Positions 29,239-36,155 of a stretch of DNA of 64,000 bases are shown one piece after another. Position numbers and translations under genes: made by a program. The first letter of the stretch is position 1. Every line of letters starts with the position of its first letter. Origin of the DNA: Thermus thermamylovorans. GTDB lineage: Bacteria; Deinococcota; Deinococci; Deinococcales; Thermaceae. The stretch covers positions 7,686-71,685 of the forward strand of contig NZ_SIJL01000009.1 in NCBI RefSeq assembly GCF_004307015.1, given 5' to 3'. Under the pieces are notes generated by a model, which had not been told where the DNA came from, did no database searches, and saw only the letters and a list, made by a program, of their open reading frames with translations.

Positions 29239-29252
29239 TTGACCTGGGTCAA
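29239..29252. promoter_or_regulatory. Fnr/DnrT-type palindrome, site 2
   Basis: TTGACCTGGGTCAA, the most symmetrical copy. Centre 29245.5 is 41.5 bases from the DUF454 start at 29204 (minus strand). On the plus strand it lies 87.5 bases before the nirS start, so it may serve both. Confidence 0.8.
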
Positions 29253-29278
29253 GAGGTCTTTTGTAGGGACTTTTGTCT

Positions 29279-29294
29279 TAGGACATCTGTACTA
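29279..29294. promoter_or_regulatory. TAGGACA-N2-TGTNCTA motif upstream of nirS
   Basis: TAGGACATCTGTACTA. Apart from one extra base and one mismatch it equals the minus-strand sequence of the motif between dnrS and narC (37981-37997). A TATCCT hexamer at 29307-29312 is a likely nirS -10, which places this motif over or next to the -35 region. Confidence 0.55.
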
Positions 29295-29332
29295 CTCAGA
29301 CATTGCTATCCTAGTTGGCGGAGGTGAAAGCC

Positions 29333-30943
29333 ATGAAGGGTGCGCTTGGCTTTCTCGGGCTTTTGGCGCTGGCGGTGGCCGCTTTAGCCCAGGCTCCCCC
29401 GCCCCTGACGCCCCAGGAGCGGGAGGAGGCGGCCCGCCTTTACTTTGACCGCTGCGCCGGCTGCCACGGGGTCTTGCGCAAGGGGGCCACGGGGCCCGCC
29501 CTGGACCCCAAGAGGATGGCGGAAAGGGGGCTGGAGTACCTGAAGGCGGTGATCCACGGCGGCCTCCCCCGGGGCATGCCCGACTGGGGCAGGCAGGGGA
29601 TCCTGGACGAGCGGCAGGTGGAGATCTCCGCCCGCTTCCTCCTGGAGGAGCCCCCCGAGCCCCCTTTCCTCTCCTTTGACGAGATCGCCGCCACTTGGAA
29701 GGTGCACGTACCCCCCGAGCGAAGGCCTGACAGGCCCCTGCACGGCCGCAACTGGGAGAACTTCTTCGGCCAGGTGTTGCGCGACCTGGGCCAGGTGGCT
29801 ATCATCGACGGGGACACCAAGGAGCTGGTCGCCATCGTACCCACGGGCTTCGCCACCCACATCCTGCGCTCCTCCGCCACGGGGCGGTACTTCATGGCCA
29901 TCGGGCGGGACGGCAAGGCCAGCCTCATCGACCTCTGGATGGACCCGCCCCAGGTGGTGGCCGAGTCCAAGCCCTGCATCGACGCCCGCTCCATCGAGTC
30001 CAGCAAGTTTAAGGGCTACGAGGACCGGTACGCGGTGGTGGGCTGCTACTGGCCGCCTGTCATGGTGGTCCTGGACGGCCTGACCCTCGAGCCCCTCAAG
30101 ATGGTCTCCACCATCTCCTACGCCAAGGGTGCCGGGGAGCTGGTGCTGGAATCCCGGGTGGCGGCCATCGTGGCCAGCCACTTCAACCCCGAGTGGATCA
30201 TCAACCTGAAGGAGTCGGGCCAGACCTGGTTGGTGGACTACGCCTACCTGGATAAGAAGGGTCGGCCTTTGCCCATCACCGTTATCGACACCGAGCTCTT
30301 CCTGCACGACGGGGGCTGGGCTTTAAAGCGCTACTTCATCGTAGCCGCCAACCAGGTGAACAAGCTCATCGTCATCGACACCAAGACCCGGGAGTTCGTG
30401 GCCGAGGTGGAGGCCGGAGTCCTGCCCCACCCGGGACGGGGTTCCAACTGGAACCACCCTACGTACGGTCCAGTGTGGGCCACGGGGAACATCGGCAGCC
30501 CCGAGGTAACGGTGGTGGGGGTGGACCCTGAAAACCACCCGGAGTACGCCTGGCGGGTGGTGCGGCGCATCGAGCTTCCCTACACCGGCAACCTTTTCAT
30601 CAAGACCCACCCCAACAGCCCCTGGGTTATCGTGGACTTCCCCATGAGCCCGAGCCCCGAGGCCGCGGCCAGCCTTTGCGCCATCGACCGCTACCGGCTG
30701 GAGGTGGCCCGGTGCTGGGAGGTGCCGGGAGCACGGGAGTTCAGGGCCCGCATGGTCCACCCGGAGTTCAACAAGGGGGGCACGGAGGTCTGGGTCTCCG
30801 CCTGGGGCGCCAAGGACACCCCCACCTTCATCGTGGTCTACGACGCCCTCACCCTGGAGGAGAAGGCCCGCATCACCGGGGACTGGGTGCGCACCCCCAC
30901 GGGCAAGTTCAACGTGTACAACACCGCTTACGACATCTATTAG
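29333..30943 (+). CDS. nirS: Cytochrome cd1 nitrite reductase
   Basis: 536-residue periplasmic enzyme that reduces nitrite to NO. Signal peptide of about 20 residues, then a cytochrome c domain with haem site C41-x2-C44-H45, then the d1-haem eight-bladed propeller (about 110-536) with histidines such as those in GFATHIL and SHFNPEW. Length fits NirS (about 560). ATG 29333 is chosen over the TTG at 29315 because GGAGGTG lies six bases upstream. Two regulatory motifs lie in the 128-base region before it. Electron donors such as NirM are not encoded here. Confidence 0.95.
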   Translation: MKGALGFLGLLALAVAALAQAPPPLTPQEREEAARLYFDRCAGCHGVLRKGATGPALDPKRMAERGLEYLKAVIHGGLPRGMPDWGRQGILDERQVEISARFLLEEPPEPPFLSFDEIAATWKVHVPPERRPDRPLHGRNWENFFGQVLRDLGQVAIIDGDTKELVAIVPTGFATHILRSSATGRYFMAIGRDGKASLIDLWMDPPQVVAESKPCIDARSIESSKFKGYEDRYAVVGCYWPPVMVVLDGLTLEPLKMVSTISYAKGAGELVLESRVAAIVASHFNPEWIINLKESGQTWLVDYAYLDKKGRPLPITVIDTELFLHDGGWALKRYFIVAANQVNKLIVIDTKTREFVAEVEAGVLPHPGRGSNWNHPTYGPVWATGNIGSPEVTVVGVDPENHPEYAWRVVRRIELPYTGNLFIKTHPNSPWVIVDFPMSPSPEAAASLCAIDRYRLEVARCWEVPGAREFRARMVHPEFNKGGTEVWVSAWGAKDTPTFIVVYDALTLEEKARITGDWVRTPTGKFNVYNTAYDIY

Positions 30944-30957
30944 CCTCCTAGGTTGAG

Positions 30958-30985
30958 GGCGGGGAGCATCCAAACGCTCCCCGCC
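30958..30985 (+). terminator. Hairpin terminator after nirS
   Basis: GGCGGGGAGC (30958-30967) and GCTCCCCGCC (30976-30985) form a perfect 10-bp stem with an 8-base loop. No T run follows; the nirJ activator site starts five bases later. Confidence 0.8.
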
Positions 30986-30990
30986 TGGCC

Positions 30991-31004
30991 TTGATCCCGG
31001 TCAT
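30991..31004. promoter_or_regulatory. Fnr/DnrT-type palindrome, site 3
   Basis: TTGATCCCGGTCAT. Centre 30997.5 is exactly 41.5 bases before the A of the nirJ ATG at 31039. TTAGCT (31026-31031) is the candidate -10. Confidence 0.8.
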
Positions 31005-31038
31005 GGCTGGCAAGGGGTCTTCCGGTTAGCTTGGCCCC

Positions 31039-32163
31039 ATGGAGCGTCCCGAGTTCGCCCAGTACCCTTATCTGGTCGCCTGGGAGGTGACCAACGCCTG
31101 TCTCCTCGCCTGCCGTCACTGCCGGGCTTCCGCCATGCCCCACCCCCTGCCCGGGGAGCTTTCCACGGACGAGGGCTTGCGACTCATCGAGGAGGTGGCC
31201 ACCTACCGCCCCAAGCCCCTCCTGCTCCTCACCGGGGGGGACCCCTTGGCCCGTCCCGACCTCCTTTCCCTCATCCAAAAGGCCCGGGAGCTGGGCCTGA
31301 AGGTGGGCCTCACCCCGGCGGCCACCCCCCTCCTTACCCGGGAGAAGGTCTTCCAGCTCAAGGAGGCGGGGGTGACCCGGCTGGCCCTTTCCCTGGACGG
31401 GGCTAGCCCCCAGAGCCACGACGCCTTTCGGGGAGAGGAGGGCACCTTTGCCCGGACCCTGGCGGCCCTGGACTGGGCCAAGGAGGCGGGGCTTCCTACC
31501 CAGGTGAACACCACCGTGACCCGGGAGAACTGGCCGGAGATCCAGGCTTTGCCCGATCTGCTAGCCGGGAAGGGGGTGGTCCTTTGGAGCCTCTTTTTTC
31601 TGGTTCCAGTAGGGCGGGGAGCCCTTCTCAGGCAACTCTCCGCCCGGCAGTTTGAGGAGGTGCTCCACTGGCTTTACCAGGTTGCCCTCTCCTATCCCTT
31701 CCATGTCAAAACCACCGAGGCCCACCACTTTCGCCGGGTGGTGTTGCAAAAGCGGCGGGAAGCGGGTGCGCAGGACCGGGCCCTGGCGGCGGGGGAGAGC
31801 ATGTACCGGGAGTATTTCCAAGACGGCATGGAGCACTCGCGGCTGGGGGTTACGGACGGAAACGGCTTTGTCTTCGTGTCCGCCACCGGGGACGTGGCTC
31901 CCTCAGGCTTCCTGCCGGTCTATGCGGGGAACGTGCGGGAAAGGCCCCTTCTGGAAATCTACCGGCATAGCCCCCTCTTCCAGGCGCTGCGCGACAAGGA
32001 CCGCCTGAAGGGGAAATGCCGGGTCTGTGAGTACCGCTATGTGTGCGGGGGGAGCCGGGCCAGGGCCTGGGCGGAGACGGGGGATTACCTACAAAGCGAG
32101 CCCCGGTGCGTTTATGTACCCCCGGCCTGGACGGAGCGGGGCGGGGTTCCCGCGGCAGGGTGA
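31039..32163 (+). CDS. nirJ: Radical SAM/SPASM protein, probable NirJ (haem d1 synthesis)
   Basis: 374 residues. The radical SAM cluster motif is C-x3-C-x2-C in ACLLACRHCRAS. A C-terminal SPASM-like region has cysteines in CRVCEYRYVCGG and SEPRC. In the nir context it should remove the propionate chains of the haem d1 precursor. The same family includes AhbD (haem b from iron-coproporphyrin) and other SPASM enzymes, so sequence alone does not settle the substrate. It has its own activator site and leaderless start. No other d1-synthesis gene is in the window. Confidence 0.8.
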   Translation: MERPEFAQYPYLVAWEVTNACLLACRHCRASAMPHPLPGELSTDEGLRLIEEVATYRPKPLLLLTGGDPLARPDLLSLIQKARELGLKVGLTPAATPLLTREKVFQLKEAGVTRLALSLDGASPQSHDAFRGEEGTFARTLAALDWAKEAGLPTQVNTTVTRENWPEIQALPDLLAGKGVVLWSLFFLVPVGRGALLRQLSARQFEEVLHWLYQVALSYPFHVKTTEAHHFRRVVLQKRREAGAQDRALAAGESMYREYFQDGMEHSRLGVTDGNGFVFVSATGDVAPSGFLPVYAGNVRERPLLEIYRHSPLFQALRDKDRLKGKCRVCEYRYVCGGSRARAWAETGDYLQSEPRCVYVPPAWTERGGVPAAG

Positions 32164-32169
32164 AGGGGG

Positions 32170-32736
32170 TCAGGCGGGTGTGTGGTCCGGGCAGGCAAGG
32201 CGGAGGTCCCAAGGTGTGAGGGCTAGGCCAAGAAGGGCGCAAAAAAACCCTTTTTCCCGCCGTAGGTGGCGGCAGGTAAGGCAAAGGCCGGTTTCGGGTA
32301 CCGTTCCTTGCCGTACCAGCTCCGCCAATAACTCCGTGAGCCCTAAGAGGAGCCCCTCTTGATGGGATACCTTCCCCAGGGCTTGGTGAAAGGGCCCTGC
32401 GTAACCTTTCAGGGCCTGGGCCATCCTAAGCCCTTCTTCCGTGGGTTTGAGGAGCCACCGTCGCCCGTCCTCCGGGTCCTTGGCCCGCGAGAGAAAACCT
32501 TTGCGTTCCAAGGTGGTAAGGGCTTCGCTTACCGTGGCTGGGGTAAGGGCCAGGAGCTCGGCCAGGGCCACTACCCCGTAGGGCCTTTCGGAGAGGTGGA
32601 GGAGAAGCTGGGCCTGGAGGGCGGTGAGGCCCAGGCGGTGCGCCCTTCGGAGGAGGAGGGCCCGCTCCACCTGGGCCAGGCGCTCTAGCAAGCTTACGAG
32701 TTTTTCCCCTTGCTGTTCGCCTGGCGAAGCCTCCAC
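32170..32736 (-). CDS. MarR-family regulator with C-terminal four-cysteine tail
   Basis: 188 residues. Residues about 15-145 form a MarR winged-helix domain: LTALQAQLLLHLSERPYGVVALAELLALTPATVSEALTTLERKGFL and the wing DPEDGRRW. The tail carries C152, C155, C166 and C182 (C-x2-C-x10-C-x15-C), enough for a zinc or iron-sulfur site, which is not usual for MarR. A redox- or NO-sensing role is a reasonable guess. Follows the cytochrome P460 gene by nine bases, so it is probably in that operon; ends six bases from nirJ, facing it. Confidence 0.82.
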   Translation of the reverse strand: MEASPGEQQGEKLVSLLERLAQVERALLLRRAHRLGLTALQAQLLLHLSERPYGVVALAELLALTPATVSEALTTLERKGFLSRAKDPEDGRRWLLKPTEEGLRMAQALKGYAGPFHQALGKVSHQEGLLLGLTELLAELVRQGTVPETGLCLTCRHLRREKGFFCALLGLALTPWDLRLACPDHTPA

Positions 32737-32745
32737 CCTTCCATC

Positions 32746-33237
32746 TTAGGGCCGGAAGGCGCTGAATACATAGTCGGTGTGGGCGGCTCCCTGGTGGCAG
32801 GCGTGGCAGGATTGGGGGTCGATGCTGAGGGGCCTCTTGTCCGGGCCAAAGGCGTAGTACCCCCAGCCCCCCGTGTCCCGGTAGCGGTCCGGATCCTTGA
32901 CCATAACGCCGATGAGCTTCCTAGGGCCTTCCAGAAGGGCGTTTCCTTCCGCCTTGGCCTCGAGGAGGTCGAAGACGATGACCGTGCCCTTAGGGAAGGG
33001 GGTCCTCTTGCCCTCCAGGTAGGTCTTTAGCCCCGCCTGGTTCACGTAGATGTGGTGCAGGCCGCCGAAGCTCTCGTAGAGGGGGTGGCCGGGCCTGAGC
33101 TCCATGCTCTTCACGTGGGTCCAGAGCCGGTGGCCCTCAGGGTAGGGGAAGGTGGGTTGCGTGGCCCCTCCCCCGTACTGGGCCAGGACCAGGAGGCCTA
33201 AGGCCAAGGCGCCGAGGATTCCCAAAACCTTCCTCAT
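32746..33237 (-). CDS. Cytochrome P460 family protein
   Basis: 163 residues with signal peptide (first 19) and a single c-type haem site C144-x2-C147-H148 near the C-terminus, as in the P460/cytochrome c'-beta family. The phrase PEGHRLWTHVKSMEL and the ending YVFSAFRP are typical. Family members bind NO or oxidise hydroxylamine; here NO detoxification in the periplasm is likely. TATCAT (complement of 33262-33267) could be the -10, and a 13-bp palindrome overlaps the expected transcription start. CACCTCCTT on the plus strand is its ribosome site. Confidence 0.85.
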   Translation of the reverse strand: MRKVLGILGALALGLLVLAQYGGGATQPTFPYPEGHRLWTHVKSMELRPGHPLYESFGGLHHIYVNQAGLKTYLEGKRTPFPKGTVIVFDLLEAKAEGNALLEGPRKLIGVMVKDPDRYRDTGGWGYYAFGPDKRPLSIDPQSCHACHQGAAHTDYVFSAFRP

Positions 33238-33248
33238 GCTTCACCTCC

Positions 33249-33261
33249 TTAGGACTCCTAA
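33249..33261. promoter_or_regulatory. Palindrome at the cytochrome P460 promoter
   Basis: TTAGGACTCCTAA, perfect about its central base. It lies between the likely -10 and the start codon of the P460 gene, where a repressor such as the adjacent MarR or the Rrf2 protein could block transcription. Confidence 0.45.
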
Positions 33262-33352
33262 ATGATAAGCCCGGCACCCCTAACCGTCAAGGCCTCGGGG
33301 GACCCCCAGGTAGGCCTTTCCCCTGAAGGTTCACCCCCGCCTAGGGAGCCTT

Positions 33353-33496
33353 ATACCCTTCCACGCTGAACCGTTCGCTGCCTTCTTCCACTGAGGGCCT
33401 TGGACACCCTTTTACCGGGCCCCACCCCGGCGCGAGCCGGGGTGGGGTGGTCTCACCGGGGCCCCCACCCTAACTTCGTCAGGGTGAGGTGGTATT
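33353..33496. repeat. Intergenic repeat element, copy A (two hairpins)
   Basis: Contains stem 33420-33431/33436-33447 (12 bp, loop GCGA) and a second, imperfect stem 33463-33474/33478-33489 ending in TGGTATTAC. The 60 bases before the first stem match copy B at 34625-34692 closely (shared TTCGCTGCCTT, CCTTGG and ACCCTTT). On the minus strand it would end transcripts from the DUF488 gene. The remaining bases of the 257-base gap (33262-33352) show nothing recognisable. Confidence 0.7.
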
Positions 33497-33854
33497 ACAC
33501 GGCTTCCTCCGGATTTTCCCTGAGGATCTCCGCCAGGGCGGTGGCGTTGTTGTACCGGGCTTCCCGAGCCCCGAAGAGGAAGGTCACCCTCCCCCGCTGG
33601 GCCAGGGCCCGCAGCCGCTCCAAGGTGGGGTTGCCCTCCAGCTCCTCCCGGTAGCGGCGGAGGAACTCCGGGTATTTCTCGGGGTCGTGGGCGAAGAAGC
33701 GGCGGAGCTCGTCGGAGGGGGCGAGTTCCTTGGCCCACCAGTCCACCTTGGCCCGCTCCTTGCTGAGCCCCCGGGGCCAGAGGCGGTCCACGAGCACCCG
33801 CACCCCGTCCTCGGGGGAAGGGGGGTCGTAGACCCGCTTGACCCTCAGGTCCAT
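33495..33854 (-). CDS. DUF488 family protein
   Basis: 119 residues. VKRVYDPPSPEDGVRVLVDRLWPRGLSKERA is the well-known start of DUF488 proteins, with the later VTFLFGAREARYNNA. Function unknown; the family is small, cytoplasmic and widely spread. ATG 33854 follows GGAGGCGG. It overlaps the stop of the gene before it by ten bases, so the two form an operon. Confidence 0.88.
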   Translation of the reverse strand: MDLRVKRVYDPPSPEDGVRVLVDRLWPRGLSKERAKVDWWAKELAPSDELRRFFAHDPEKYPEFLRRYREELEGNPTLERLRALAQRGRVTFLFGAREARYNNATALAEILRENPEEAV

Positions 33855-34240
33855 GCCGCCTCCGGCAGCACGCACTCCGGGCACTGGGCGGCCACGAAGC
33901 CCACCCAGGCCAGCACCTCCTCCGCATCGGCCACGGGGCCTAAGTGGTAGACCTCCAGGTAGGCGTCGGCCACCAGAACCCCCTCCTTGGGGAGGGCCGC
34001 AAGAAGCTGGCCCCCCGGGTCCAGGAGGACCGGGAGGGGGCTTGCGGCGGGGGCCTGGGCCAGGAGGTAGGCTTGGGCGGCAAGCTCCCGGAGCTCTTCC
34101 TGCCGCTCCGCCAGGGCCTGGGCCAGGACAGGGTTTCGCACCAGGATCAGAATTCTCCCCTTGAGGTCCGGCAGGTAGACCTTGGCCCCCTCCGGGGTCC
34201 AGAGGAGGTAGGGGGGGAGGGGGGCGCGCAAGCGGATCAT
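33845..34240 (-). CDS. Protein of unknown function with C-terminal CPEC motif
   Basis: 131 residues. The predicted alternation of strands and helices, with KVYLPDLKGRILILVRN and GVLVADAYLEVYHLG, recalls a thioredoxin-like or peroxiredoxin-like fold, but the peroxidatic motif is absent. The only cysteines form C-P-E-C, eight residues from the C-terminus. ATG 34240 is supported by TACCCT six bases upstream (complement of 34247-34252). Activator site 4 is centred 64.5 bases upstream, so it may be controlled from there. Confidence 0.6.
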   Translation of the reverse strand: MIRLRAPLPPYLLWTPEGAKVYLPDLKGRILILVRNPVLAQALAERQEELRELAAQAYLLAQAPAASPLPVLLDPGGQLLAALPKEGVLVADAYLEVYHLGPVADAEEVLAWVGFVAAQCPECVLPEAAWT

Positions 34241-34297
34241 GCCCTTAGGGTACCCCGTTTCCTCCCCGGCCAAGGTGCTCTAAGGGCGCTTGCCCCC

Positions 34298-34311
34298 TTG
34301 ACCCCGGTCAT
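34298..34311. promoter_or_regulatory. Fnr/DnrT-type palindrome, site 4
   Basis: TTGACCCCGGTCAT between two divergent genes. A class II position would put the ferredoxin transcript start near 34346, just before its GGAGGTG ribosome site at 34347-34353; the distance to the ATG is 53.5 bases. Confidence 0.65.
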
Positions 34312-34357
34312 GGACGGTCCCGGGAGGAGGGGTGAAGCTGGTCTTCGGAGGTGAACC

Positions 34358-34624
34358 ATGCCCCACGTGATCTGCGAGCCCTGCATCGGCGTGAAGGACC
34401 GATCCTGCCAGGAGGTCTGTCCGGTGGAGTGTATCTACGACGCCGGAGAGCAGCTTTACATCCACCCGGACGAGTGCATCGACTGCGGGGCCTGCGTCCC
34501 CGCCTGCCCGGTGAACGCCATCTACCCCGAGGAGGACGTGCCCGAAAAGTGGAAGGTCTACATCGAGAAGAACCGGGAGTGGGCCAGCTCCCTGCCCAAC
34601 GTGCACGTGCTGGAAAAGACCTGA
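34358..34624 (+). CDS. Seven-iron ferredoxin
   Basis: 88 residues. The N-terminal site C-x7-C-x3-CP holds a 3Fe-4S cluster and C-x2-C-x2-C-x3-CP (CIDCGACVPACP) holds a 4Fe-4S cluster. From memory it is almost identical to T. thermophilus ferredoxin, but with a C-terminus about nine residues longer. It is a low-potential carrier and could feed radical SAM enzymes or other reductases. GGAGGTG five bases upstream fixes the start. Probably DnrT-controlled. Confidence 0.95.
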   Translation: MPHVICEPCIGVKDRSCQEVCPVECIYDAGEQLYIHPDECIDCGACVPACPVNAIYPEEDVPEKWKVYIEKNREWASSLPNVHVLEKT

Positions 34625-34735
34625 TACCCCTTTTCCGCGGAACCCTTCGCTGCCTTTCCCTAGCGGGGACCTTGGGTACCCTTTCACCGGGGCTCCACAC
34701 GGACAAAGTCCGTGTGGGGTGGTATAACTCACCCT
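34625..34735. repeat. Intergenic repeat element, copy B (one hairpin)
   Basis: Stem CTCCACACGGAC (34693-34704) and GTCCGTGTGGGG (34708-34719), loop AAA, followed by TGGTATAAC. Stem bases differ from copy A at many positions yet pairing is kept, while the flanking sequence is conserved. Located between convergent ferredoxin and cupin-hemerythrin genes, so it can terminate both. Confidence 0.7.
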
Positions 34736-35295
34736 TCCAGTTCCGCCTCCGAGTGGGCCTGGAAAGCTGTCTTGAGCCGCTGGACAATTCCCTCCGTGGA
34801 GCGGCCTTCCTTCAGGGCCTTGAGGAGCTCTGTCAAAAGCTCGCGCAGAAGCCTGTGCTCCAGGAGCCGCTCCTTGAGCTTGCCCGGGGAGAGGGTGGGG
34901 TAGTAGAGGGCCTCCTCTTTGGCGATGTGCTCCTCAAAGGCTTGAGCCAGAGCCTCCGCGGCCTCCCGGGCGGGAAGGGCCTCGAGGAGGGCGAGGAGGC
35001 GTTCGTGGTCCCGGGCCAGGCTTTCCGGGGAGATCCCGAGGACTACCAGGAGGGCCCTGCCCCCTTTGGGGGCGCTTAGGACCAGCTTCCCCCGGCGGAG
35101 CCGGGCCACCTCCCCCGACCTTACCTCCAGGCTCCTGCTCCAGAAACGGAGCTTTAGTTCTCCCTGGATGGCGGCCAGGAGGGCGTCCTCCCCCTTCTGG
35201 ACCTGTACGGGGACCTCTTCTCCTGGGCTCAGTTCCAAGACCGCCACCCGGCCCCCAGGGCGGATCAGATCCCTTCCCCGAAAAATCGCCACCAT
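34729..35295 (-). CDS. Cupin-hemerythrin fusion protein
   Basis: 188 residues. Residues 1-90 form a cupin-like barrel (VAVLELSPGEEVPVQVQKGED, AAIQGELKLRF). Residues 92-188 form a four-helix HHE domain with candidate iron ligands H97, H123, E127, H147, H181 and E185. Hemerythrin domains bind O2 or NO at a di-iron site; with RIC-like proteins they help repair NO-damaged iron-sulfur clusters. ATG 35295 follows AGGAGGG. The open frame continues upstream but without similarity. The 203-base gap upstream holds Fnr-type site 5 and nothing else I recognise. Confidence 0.8.
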   Translation of the reverse strand: MVAIFRGRDLIRPGGRVAVLELSPGEEVPVQVQKGEDALLAAIQGELKLRFWSRSLEVRSGEVARLRRGKLVLSAPKGGRALLVVLGISPESLARDHERLLALLEALPAREAAEALAQAFEEHIAKEEALYYPTLSPGKLKERLLEHRLLRELLTELLKALKEGRSTEGIVQRLKTAFQAHSEAELEG

Positions 35296-35440
35296 CTCGC
35301 CCTCCTTCGCAAAACACAAGGCCGCGCCCCTCGGTCCGAGCCCTGCCTCGCCTTCCCTTCCCGGGACCGGCCGGGCTTCCCGGGTGAGGGGGTTTCCGCA
35401 GCCATGCCCCCAGGGTGCGGGGAAGGAGGGGGTGGGAGCC

Positions 35441-35454
35441 ATGACCCGGGTCAT
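35441..35454. promoter_or_regulatory. Fnr/DnrT-type palindrome, site 5
   Basis: ATGACCCGGGTCAT, perfectly self-complementary. It lies 152.5 bases from the cupin-hemerythrin start, so a leader of about 110 bases is implied if it acts at -41.5. It could also be an autoregulatory or termination-linked site just after dnrT. Confidence 0.6.
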
Positions 35455-35498
35455 GCCCTTTCCCCGGGCGCGGGCCAGGGGGGTCTCGATCCCAGGCC

Positions 35499-36152
35499 TC
35501 ATCGGATGACTCCCCTCAGGGCCTGGGGATCAGGAATCTCCACCTGGCGGCCCGCAAGCCTTATGAGCCCCCGCCGGTAGAGCTCCCCCAGGTTGCGGGA
35601 GACCGCCTCGGGCACGGTGCCCAGGAGGGCGGCCAGCTCGGGGTTGGTGGGCAGGCGGAAGCCCTGCCCTTCCTCCTTGAGCTTTTCCAGAAGGTACTCG
35701 CAAAGCCTTTCCCGCACCTCGTGGAAGACCAGGCGGTCCAGGAGGTGGAGAAGCTGCCCCTGGCGGCGGGCCAGGTAGCGGATGAGGGCCCGGGCCAAGG
35801 GAGGGCGGGCCTCCACCAGTTGGAAGAAGCGCTCCTTGGGGATGACCAGCACCTCGCTAGCCTCCAGGGCTTCGGCGCTGGCCGGGTAAGTGGGGCGCTC
35901 CAGGAAGAGGGCCACCTCGGCCAGCACCCTTCCCGGGCCTTCCACGTGGAGCACCACCTGTTTTCTCCCCTCGGGGTCTAGCTTGTACACCTTGATGAGC
36001 CCCTTCCGTACCACGAAAAGGGCCTGCACGGGCTCTCCTTCCAGGAAGAGGAGTTCCCCTTTCCCCAGGGCGCGGGGCCGGGCTTCGGCGCGAAGGGCCT
36101 TCAGGTCCGCCTCGCCTAACTCGCGGAAAAGGGGTACCTGGGAGAGGTCCAC
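35499..36152 (-). CDS. dnrT: Crp/Fnr-family regulator DnrT
   Basis: 217 residues: cyclic-nucleotide-binding-like barrel (about 1-120), long dimer helix, and a winged helix (about 145-217). The recognition helix PEAVSRNLGEL has E182, S185 and R186, the E-x-x-S-R set with which Fnr reads TTGAT half-sites. There is no N-terminal cysteine cluster, so it is not an O2-sensing Fnr; C151 is the only cysteine. In T. thermophilus denitrifiers DnrT works with DnrS on nar and nir promoters. GTG start three bases after the dnrS stop, so dnrS-dnrT form an operon. Confidence 0.9.
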   Translation of the reverse strand: MDLSQVPLFRELGEADLKALRAEARPRALGKGELLFLEGEPVQALFVVRKGLIKVYKLDPEGRKQVVLHVEGPGRVLAEVALFLERPTYPASAEALEASEVLVIPKERFFQLVEARPPLARALIRYLARRQGQLLHLLDRLVFHEVRERLCEYLLEKLKEEGQGFRLPTNPELAALLGTVPEAVSRNLGELYRRGLIRLAGRQVEIPDPQALRGVIR

Positions 36153-36155
36153 GCC

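Noticed and set aside
35296-35502. Longer cupin-hemerythrin protein starting near 35502
   Set aside because: The extra residues are unlike a folded domain, include the regulatory palindrome, and a strong ribosome site precedes ATG 35295.
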